DNA of 26,375 nucleotides from NCBI GenBank assembly GCA_036940085.1, contig JALLBK010000081.1:1-26375 (forward strand), read 5' to 3'. A program made the position numbers and the translations under genes. This stretch comes from Discostella pseudostelligera. Its lineage: Eukaryota; Bacillariophyta; Thalassiosirophyceae; Thalassiosirales; Thalassiosiraceae. Within the stretch, counting starts at the first letter, position 1; each line of letters opens with the position of its first letter. The notes beneath the pieces were generated by a model. The model made no database searches and was not told the DNA's origin. It saw nothing but the letters and a program-made list of their open reading frames with translations. This document shows positions 20,499 through 26,375 of the stretch, piece by piece.

Positions 20499-23324
20499 AT
20501 GAAAATCGTCCGACCGTACACTAAAATAGTTCATTGGATCTTTGTGATTCAGCCAATTCACTGCTGGCAACAGTGGGATTTCTTGTCACATACGAACGAC
20601 GACTGGAGAGAACTGTGGACACTTGCGGAAGGCCCTGGAGAAAGGCGGGGGCATACATTGGTATTGTTCAACCAAACTAAACTAATCTTGTTCGGCGGCC
20701 GGGGCAATGATGCTCACCGGCCACATGTTCCGAAACGATTCGATGTTGACGAAGTAGACGGTGTCCTAGGATTTTCAACTTATGACGGAGTGGCATTGAG
20801 CTCGAGCTATTCCCCAGACTCTCCTCGGTGCCGACCCGTTGAAACTTGCGTGCCACTAACAAATGCCAGCTCCGGGAATAAAGAAGTTTGTTCATATTCA
20901 TGGGATCATCTCCTACTAGAGAATCCCAACTCTAACGCCCAAGCAAAAATTGAAGCGGCTTGTGGCTACGTCCCAGCAGGTGTTTATTACAACGATGCAT
21001 GGATCTATGACACAAATTGTTTAAGATATGATGATCATGCCTGTGCAGTCGATGGGTGGAAGATCTTACATGAAGGGAAAACGTTTGGAGGTTGCAATGA
21101 AGTCGAAGGCAAGATCGTGTGTGAAATCCCAAGCGAAAGATATGGTCACGGTGCAACAATGCTCGACGAATCGACAATGGCAGTGTATGGTGGATACAGC
21201 AACGAGTGTGAAGACTACTGCGACGATTTATGGTTGTTTGATGCAGCATCGCTGCAGTGGATGGAAGTAAAAAGTGCATCAAATCCCGGAAATAGGTGGA
21301 AGTTTTCCATGGTGGGAGGTTTCGGCACGGAGGGATCATCAATCTACCTATTTGGTGGGCACCGGTTATGGCATGGTATGGCTCAAGATAACAGCGCAGA
21401 AAATCGTTGGCAAAGTACTGAGCTATTGCCCAAGGGAGGATATTTGGATGATCTTTGGGTACTTAAGTCCAACCAACCAGACGGAAACCTAAAGGAGTGG
21501 GTCAAGATTGAAGGCAAGGATACTTGCGTTGATGCACCGGGTCTGACGTGGGAGAGTAGAAATGATAAGCAATGCAAAGTGCATTGGCCCTCCGCTAGGT
21601 CTGGTCACGCTGCTGTCTACGACGACAAGAGAGGCGGCATGTGGATTCATGGCGGATTTTCGACTTACTATCCGTATCCGACGAGCACTAGCACAGGTAG
21701 TGGTATCGGTACTCAATCACTGGGAAGGGAACATGTCGCTCTTCAGCCCACCTATGCATTTTACCTCGACGACCTTTGGTTTTACGATGCCCGATCGGGA
21801 TATTGGGAGAAGAAGCAGATCTTTGGGAGGAAACCTCAACGAAGAACGGATCACATCCTCTCTTTGACAGGAGGAAACCAACTCATTTTGCATGGTGGAT
21901 TCGGAGACAATATCCATTTCAACGACACGTGGCATTACATCATGGTGGAGAATAGGTGGATAAAGAAGGACCATTTCGTGCATGCATCATATCCTGACTC
22001 AAGTTGCACCGATGATCTCATCGCCGTCCAACTGGATCCGACCTGCATCGAGCTAGATTTCCCTTGGGACTTGAAACGATCTAACAAAACAACCCTCGCA
22101 CTGAAATACCAAGAAATATTACCATTCAATCAACAGAAAGGATACACACCGGACCCCGATCATCCATTCTACTTCGGAATTGTCAATAATGCTGAAGAAT
22201 TCGTCCAGGAACTGCGTCAAAAATATTTGGACCAAGAAGTCTACGACGAAAACAAACAGCGAATCTGGCTAGAATCAACCGTTCCGGATGGTACACCTAT
22301 TGCTCCCAGAGCAGCCTCGGCTCCGAGACAATATGCTCGAATGAAAAGAGTGAAATACAATCATACGACGGAGCTTGACGTGTGGGAGTGGTGCACATCT
22401 GTCAAAGGTGAGCCTACCAGAGGCCGGGTAGATGACAATACGAGTGTATTCATTCCCCAACCACGAAGGCAGTCACCTGGATGGGACGGCTGTAGAGATA
22501 TCACATGGAAATATCCTCCCTCGCGAGCAGACCACGCAAGCGTCTACGTTGATAAATTCGACATGCTTGTCACACACGGAGGCAGGAGCTATATCTCAGA
22601 TGCCGATTCGAATTCATCACCTTCTCCCAGCATTATATCACCTACCACACGAGTCCTTGGTGACTTATGGGTGTTGAATACGAATAATTGTGCTCGGAAT
22701 TGTTCAGGAAATGGAGTGTGCACCAATGGCTTCTGCAAGTGCGATCCAGGCTATTTTGGTATCGATTGCTCCAACATCACATGCTCCGGCACTGTCTGTG
22801 AGTATGATAATAATTATGCCCAGCACTGCACACATTGCTGTTACGATAGCGTCGATGGTCGAAAGGTCCCATGCAGTTTGACGGATAAAGAACTCATGAT
22901 CTTCACTGGAACCTCAGAGGGACTTTGTGATGGGTTCGGTACATGCCAATGTGCCCCTCCATATATCGGAGAAGATTGCTCCATTCTCAATTGCAAACAC
23001 AACTGCAACTTCAATGGATATTGTATGATTGAATTTCCGCAGTCGAGGTGCATGTGTAAAGACGGGTACACGGGAGAGTATTGTCAGCATCTGGAATGCC
23101 TCAATAATTGCTCATATCCCAACGGAGAATGCAACCGCGATACGGGAGAATGCAGCTGCAACACTTTATACTCTCCATATAACAGAACCAATGCGTGGAC
23201 AACATGGCAAGGTGTCGACTGCAGTTATTTGCCACCATGGTCAGGAGCTGCATCACGTGCCTTATCATTCGCGCTGTTTGCCGCACTGCTTAGCTCCATC
23301 AATATAATGCTATCCCCAAACTAA
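20499..23324 (+). CDS. Kelch-repeat protein with EGF-like cysteine-rich module, probably cell-surface
   Basis: Single-exon frame of 941 aa. Five or six Kelch-type units are visible: GERRGHTLVLF...LFGG (about 45), SERYGHGATML...VYGGY then DDLWLFD (about 215-250), ...IYLFGG...DDLWVL (about 285-320), SARSGHAAVY...IHGG...DDLWFYD (about 365-430), RRTDHILSL...LHGG (about 450), and RADHASVY...THGG...GDLWVLN (about 675-727). These should build one or two beta-propellers. From about 729 to 912 come CxxxCxxNGxCxxGxCxCxxGxxGxxC-type EGF-like modules, followed by a hydrophobic tail from about 918 without a cytoplasmic segment, as in GPI-anchor signals. The N-terminus is only weakly signal-peptide-like. 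The combination recalls attractin-type or adhesion proteins. An extracellular binding role is inference; the ligand is unknown. Confidence 0.82.
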   Translation: MKIVRPYTKIVHWIFVIQPIHCWQQWDFLSHTNDDWRELWTLAEGPGERRGHTLVLFNQTKLILFGGRGNDAHRPHVPKRFDVDEVDGVLGFSTYDGVALSSSYSPDSPRCRPVETCVPLTNASSGNKEVCSYSWDHLLLENPNSNAQAKIEAACGYVPAGVYYNDAWIYDTNCLRYDDHACAVDGWKILHEGKTFGGCNEVEGKIVCEIPSERYGHGATMLDESTMAVYGGYSNECEDYCDDLWLFDAASLQWMEVKSASNPGNRWKFSMVGGFGTEGSSIYLFGGHRLWHGMAQDNSAENRWQSTELLPKGGYLDDLWVLKSNQPDGNLKEWVKIEGKDTCVDAPGLTWESRNDKQCKVHWPSARSGHAAVYDDKRGGMWIHGGFSTYYPYPTSTSTGSGIGTQSLGREHVALQPTYAFYLDDLWFYDARSGYWEKKQIFGRKPQRRTDHILSLTGGNQLILHGGFGDNIHFNDTWHYIMVENRWIKKDHFVHASYPDSSCTDDLIAVQLDPTCIELDFPWDLKRSNKTTLALKYQEILPFNQQKGYTPDPDHPFYFGIVNNAEEFVQELRQKYLDQEVYDENKQRIWLESTVPDGTPIAPRAASAPRQYARMKRVKYNHTTELDVWEWCTSVKGEPTRGRVDDNTSVFIPQPRRQSPGWDGCRDITWKYPPSRADHASVYVDKFDMLVTHGGRSYISDADSNSSPSPSIISPTTRVLGDLWVLNTNNCARNCSGNGVCTNGFCKCDPGYFGIDCSNITCSGTVCEYDNNYAQHCTHCCYDSVDGRKVPCSLTDKELMIFTGTSEGLCDGFGTCQCAPPYIGEDCSILNCKHNCNFNGYCMIEFPQSRCMCKDGYTGEYCQHLECLNNCSYPNGECNRDTGECSCNTLYSPYNRTNAWTTWQGVDCSYLPPWSGAASRALSFALFAALLSSINIMLSPN

Positions 23325-23338
23325 GCACAATGATCTAT

Positions 23339-24979
23339 TCACTTTGAGTTATTCAAGGGCAACAACGATGAACTCTTTTTTCCATTCCACTTTCCACTCT
23401 TTTCATCCAATAGAAATCCAACCCATTTCTTCCTAAGTTCCTTCCTCCTACTGTCTTTTCTCTCCTTCATCATCTTGAAATGAATGTAAGCGAAAAACCC
23501 GGCAACTGCCATACCAATTCCAGCAAGCTGAAGCACGGTAATTGTCAAACCAAATATTATGGATGTCACGACGATGGCAAATACTCTCCGAATGCAATTC
23601 AAAGCCGCATGGTGCACCACCGATATTTTTGTAAGAACGTAGGTGCTTGCAAGGTTGTATGACGTGAAGGCAATGCCGTTCGCGAGTGACAAGAGTATGT
23701 ATTGAATTGCGAGCGTTTTCGCCGTACCCAATAACAACACATGTTGCAATTTGTCGAGAATCAAGGATGCATTTTCCAACAGGGAAGGAATTACAAGCAT
23801 CAGTGCGCCAATCTGCTGCATCCTATACTGCAAATTCAAATCATCGACCATCGTAACATGTCCCTGAGGTGTGGCACGGAACAACTTTTGATGCAAACCC
23901 CGGAAGGAGAAACAGAGGTTTGATGACATGACAATGAAGCAAATGGTCATGAGTGATGGAGTCGACGATGATACTTGTTTCATCATTCGACGACCATTCT
24001 CATGGGCAAGTTGTGATGAAGATAACTGTGCACTGCTAGTATCCTTCCCATGTCCCAGCGTCGACAATGTCACGCCAGCAGCAATGCCAACAAGGGACAA
24101 TATCTCCTCGATTCCCAATCGTTCAATCCCCCAAAGCACCGCGACAGATGCACTCGTAAATGGTTCCGCGGCCTTGATGGTCTCTACAAAGGCAGCGGAG
24201 CCAAGCTTGAATCCATAATTGGTTAGGAGAAAACCTAGTGCAAAGTAGATTGCTGCAAGGAGTAGTTGATTGTGTATGTGATGAGGATTGGAGGATTGTA
24301 TCCATCCAAGAAGGGAAGAAAGTAATGTGATATTTTCCTCGGCAGAAGTGTCACCGCCTTTGCTCGTCTTTCGTTTGAGAATCCCAGCTTCACATTTCTC
24401 AGCAATTGTCACAGTAGCAACGTCATTATTACCCGTACTGCTGCTGGTGCTGGCAACAAATCGACTCTTCAGTTGAATTGGAACCGGCCGCACCCCTCCC
24501 CTATGCACTAATCTATCTTTCTCTTTCTCACCACCACTCCCGCCAGAAGTAGAAGTAGTCGATTGCATCTCCAACATGATACGAAGCAATGTCATCCCCA
24601 CAATCAATTGTTGCATGGTCAATACCAACGGTGGGACGGAATATCTCGTGAGCAGTACTTTGGAGGAGGCAATAGAAACTACGCCCAACATATACCAAAG
24701 ACAGACTGCCACTGGGACCGGAATACCGCTGGAAGAATTATTGGATGATGATGCACTAGCACTTGCTCTATCATTGGTGGCAGAAACGGATGATGCTGCT
24801 GAATTCGACGATGACGGTGCAGCAGCATACGACGGATCTTGGGCGATGCCACCAACAACATGACGGCGGTGTCGAATCAATACTGGAGAAGCGGCAGCTG
24901 CAACTGCTACGCTGCCGGCATCATTATTCGTCGTGGTGCCATTGGAGTTCGGGGGGCGCGGATAGCTGCGAGCAGCCAT
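23339..24979 (-). CDS. TPT-family transporter (triose-phosphate / nucleotide-sugar translocator type, SLC35-like)
   Basis: Single-exon frame of 546 aa. After about 85 low-complexity residues a drug/metabolite-transporter fold begins at about 88 (VCLWYMLGVVSIASSKVLL). Family landmarks follow: a helix with FVETIKAAEPFTSASVAVLW (matches FxxTIKAxEPxF), SSNLCFSFRGLHQKLF (matches SNxxFxxRNxxxK), and near the end VVHHAALNCIRRVFAIV then ITVLQLAGIGMAVAGFFAY (matches SPVTHSVGNCVKRV...NxxGxxxAxxGxxxY). About 80 extra Ser/Thr/Lys-rich residues separate the second and third helices, probably a loop. The conserved Lys and Arg (TIKA, IRR) that contact phosphate in plastid translocators are present, but substrate and membrane (plastid envelope, ER or Golgi) cannot be told from sequence alone. 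Its stop codon is 14 bp from that of the convergent Kelch gene. Confidence 0.87.
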   Translation of the reverse strand: MAARSYPRPPNSNGTTTNNDAGSVAVAAAASPVLIRHRRHVVGGIAQDPSYAAAPSSSNSAASSVSATNDRASASASSSNNSSSGIPVPVAVCLWYMLGVVSIASSKVLLTRYSVPPLVLTMQQLIVGMTLLRIMLEMQSTTSTSGGSGGEKEKDRLVHRGGVRPVPIQLKSRFVASTSSSTGNNDVATVTIAEKCEAGILKRKTSKGGDTSAEENITLLSSLLGWIQSSNPHHIHNQLLLAAIYFALGFLLTNYGFKLGSAAFVETIKAAEPFTSASVAVLWGIERLGIEEILSLVGIAAGVTLSTLGHGKDTSSAQLSSSQLAHENGRRMMKQVSSSTPSLMTICFIVMSSNLCFSFRGLHQKLFRATPQGHVTMVDDLNLQYRMQQIGALMLVIPSLLENASLILDKLQHVLLLGTAKTLAIQYILLSLANGIAFTSYNLASTYVLTKISVVHHAALNCIRRVFAIVVTSIIFGLTITVLQLAGIGMAVAGFFAYIHFKMMKERKDSRRKELRKKWVGFLLDEKSGKWNGKKSSSLLPLNNSK

Positions 24980-25243
24980 TATTATTTATTATTGCCTGTC
25001 TCCAGGGACAATCCGTCTCTACTCAAAGACGCCGACGGCGACGGCGGATGGTTTGTCTACCTGCTAGCTGGAGTAGCTGCCTTCATCCAACCAATGCTAT
25101 GATGATGTAGTACGGCGGGAAGACCTCAGTTTTGGCGAGAGAACATGACACATTACACGTGGCATCAAGTTTTGGCGGGAGAACATGACACATTACACGT
25201 GGCATCGAGCGTACTTACACGGGGCATCGAGTTGGAGGCCCAT
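24980..25243. promoter_or_regulatory. Transporter 5' region with 40-bp tandem repeat
   Basis: This upstream region of the TPT-family gene holds two direct copies of a 40-bp unit (25128-25167 and 25168-25207). Each contains TTTTGGCG[A/G]GAG, resembling an E2F site, and ACACGTGGC, which includes the CACGTG G-box bound by bZIP/bHLH factors. A degenerate third ACACGGGGCATCGAG follows at about 25217-25231. Nothing else stands out. Confidence 0.45.
25128..25207. repeat. Two-copy 40-bp tandem repeat
   Basis: Unit 1 (25128-25167) and unit 2 (25168-25207) differ at one internal base and at the last base. They abut with no spacer. Confidence 0.85.
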
Positions 25244-26226
25244 CATCGACTGCATGAGATGAGAGGTGAAATAATAGAGGCAAGAGTTCGACAATAACAA
25301 TAAGACACATTCTATTATTACATTTACCATCTATTACTTACCAGCCGGGTGGGCTAGGACGTTTACTTCCAAACGCAATTAGCATTTGACCCCGCTGTGT
25401 TACCGGTCTTGCACCATTCTCAATCTCATTCCTACCACTGNATCATCGTCCCACCTGTTGTCAGTACTACTTCTCCTCCGCCTGCTGCTGCTAATGTTGC
25501 CCATTCCACTAGTTTTGTCGACACCACCACCACCACCACCACCACCAATGGCAACTCTCCATTCCAGCTCGCGAGCACGTCGTCCCAGATCAGCTGAATC
25601 AAATCCCAACCCCTCCCATGCCAAGAGTCGATGGGCAGATGCCTCGGCTTCATACAATGAGGTGGTAGTAGCATTGTTATTCTCCATGCTGCCGCTCATC
25701 GTCATCATCTTCATTGTTCTATCACCACCACCACCACCACCACCAACTCGGGGTTCCCCCCTACCCTAGAAATTGACGCATGATCCCGTAGCAATGGCGA
25801 AGTCTTTTGATGGGTGGGGGTGGCGTGGCATGCAGCTGGAGGATGGACAGAGGGGAAAGCACTCCTCAGAGTTCCTCCAACACACAATGTCACGATACCC
25901 CAGCTGCCCCCACTGCCACCCCGACCACACCCAGAAAAAAATGCCATGCCTTGGGAGAGTTCTGTGCAATGATGGATGGTGGGATGATGGGTGAGAAGGG
26001 GGGCAATAGAACAAAGAACAAATAATAAATAATGCAGATGCATGATACTCACTCCTCACGCGCGTACATCAACACCATTGTTTGGGGTGGTAGTAGCGGC
26101 CGATGTATTGTTGGATGTTGGATCGGTGGTAGTAATTTCGTCGAGTATTGCTCGAAGGGGCGGCGGTGGGGGATGGCGAGGCGGTGGCAGCGTGTTGGCT
26201 GAGGGAGCGGTCGGTGCGGACGACAT
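25244..26226 (-). CDS. Uncharacterised low-complexity protein, multi-exon (model uncertain)
   Basis: An ATG at 26226 (MSSAPTAPSANTLPPP...) opens a Pro/Thr-rich exon whose frame meets a stop just past a GTGAGG donor (exon 26226-26060). A good continuation is the frame entered after GGCAG at about 25687. It encodes MENNNATTTSLYEAEASAH, then a mixed helical stretch (LLAWEGLGFDSADLGRRARELEW) and a poly-Gly run; it meets a stop at 25400. Alternatively it is spliced on through small exons: an acceptor at 25394/25395, a donor GTAAGT at 25341 and an acceptor at 25250, ending at TGA 25244-25246. I do not recognise the product. An N at 25441 falls inside it. Exon choice, and possible further exons in 25700-26059, cannot be settled by eye. 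Confidence 0.35.
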
Positions 26227-26242
26227 GGCGGCGTGCGTCGGG

Positions 26243-26256
26243 TCTCTCTCTCTCTC

Positions 26257-26300
<44 letters not shown>
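26243..26300. repeat. (CT)n microsatellite
   Basis: A CT dinucleotide tract of 58 bp with a single CCC interruption, read as (GA)n on the minus strand. It lies just upstream of the ATG at 26226, so it is probably in the promoter or 5' UTR of the minus-strand gene. A frame reading Arg-Glu repeats through it is a by-product of the repeat. Confidence 0.95.
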
Positions 26301-26304
<4 letters not shown>

Positions 26305-26375
26305 CTCTATTCTTCATTTCAACAAAGGGAAGCGGCGTTATGCTGGGATTTTGTCATTCCACATGTGATGGAGGA
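26301..26375. other. Right window edge, no feature seen
   Basis: The final 75 bases show no motif or coding signal that can be supported. They are presumably upstream sequence of the minus-strand gene. Confidence 0.4.

Noticed and set aside
25711..26059. Trp- and Cys-rich minus-strand frames between 25711 and 26059
   Set aside because: They look like intronic or chance frames in low-complexity sequence; no motif supports them.
26069..26317. Arg-Glu repeat protein read through the CT tract
   Set aside because: It is purely the translation of the dinucleotide repeat and is out of frame with the ATG at 26226.
1..26375. CRISPR array, tRNA/rRNA genes, or complete transposon
   Set aside because: No regularly spaced repeats, tRNA-like folds, rRNA sequence, transposase or reverse-transcriptase motifs were seen by eye on either strand.

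Overview
This is a gene-dense eukaryotic nuclear window. Introns are short (about 70-115 bp) with GT..AG borders, genes are closely packed on both strands, and proteins carry long Ala/Ser/Thr/Pro-rich tracts. Stand-alone helicase-associated (HA, PF03457-type) domain proteins, a TPT-family transporter and a compact CEP290-like ciliary protein together suggest a stramenopile, most likely a centric diatom of the Thalassiosira type. That assignment is inference from family content and gene architecture, not from a search.

Layout: (1) 1-1423, minus: N-terminal part of an unrecognised gene running off the left edge. (2) 1424-1735: short divergent promoter region. (3) 1736-4842 and 5454-8321, plus: two tandem eight-exon paralogues encoding nuclear-looking HA-repeat proteins. 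They share exon phases, an 18-nt and a 28-nt microexon, promoter motifs and a 3' UTR element. (4) 8551-12293, minus: large membrane-anchored patatin-like lipase in two exons. (5) 12606-14414, minus: IBA57/CAF17-type Fe-S assembly factor. (6) 15364-15729, plus: ribosomal protein eL35/uL29 (RPL35). (7) 15847-20458, minus: seven-exon coiled-coil gene identified here as CEP290-like from two separate sequence landmarks. (8) 20499-23324, plus: secreted or GPI-anchored Kelch + EGF protein. (9) 23339-24979, minus: triose-phosphate/nucleotide-sugar-type transporter. (10) about 25244-26226, minus: poorly resolved low-complexity multi-exon gene beside a CT microsatellite.

Most neighbours are unrelated housekeeping genes and form no operon-like system. 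The most distinctive part is the HA tandem pair. Duplication covered promoter, all introns and the 3' UTR. The copies then diverged in low-complexity regions and in an in-frame 138-nt GT..AG segment found only in copy 2, while one 110-bp block stayed almost identical. The second item of note is the CEP290-like gene, whose last three coding exons are only 27, 17 and 45 nt and become visible only when spliced by hand.

The sequence shows no tRNA or rRNA gene, CRISPR array or recognisable transposon that I could support. One ambiguous base (N) lies at 25441.
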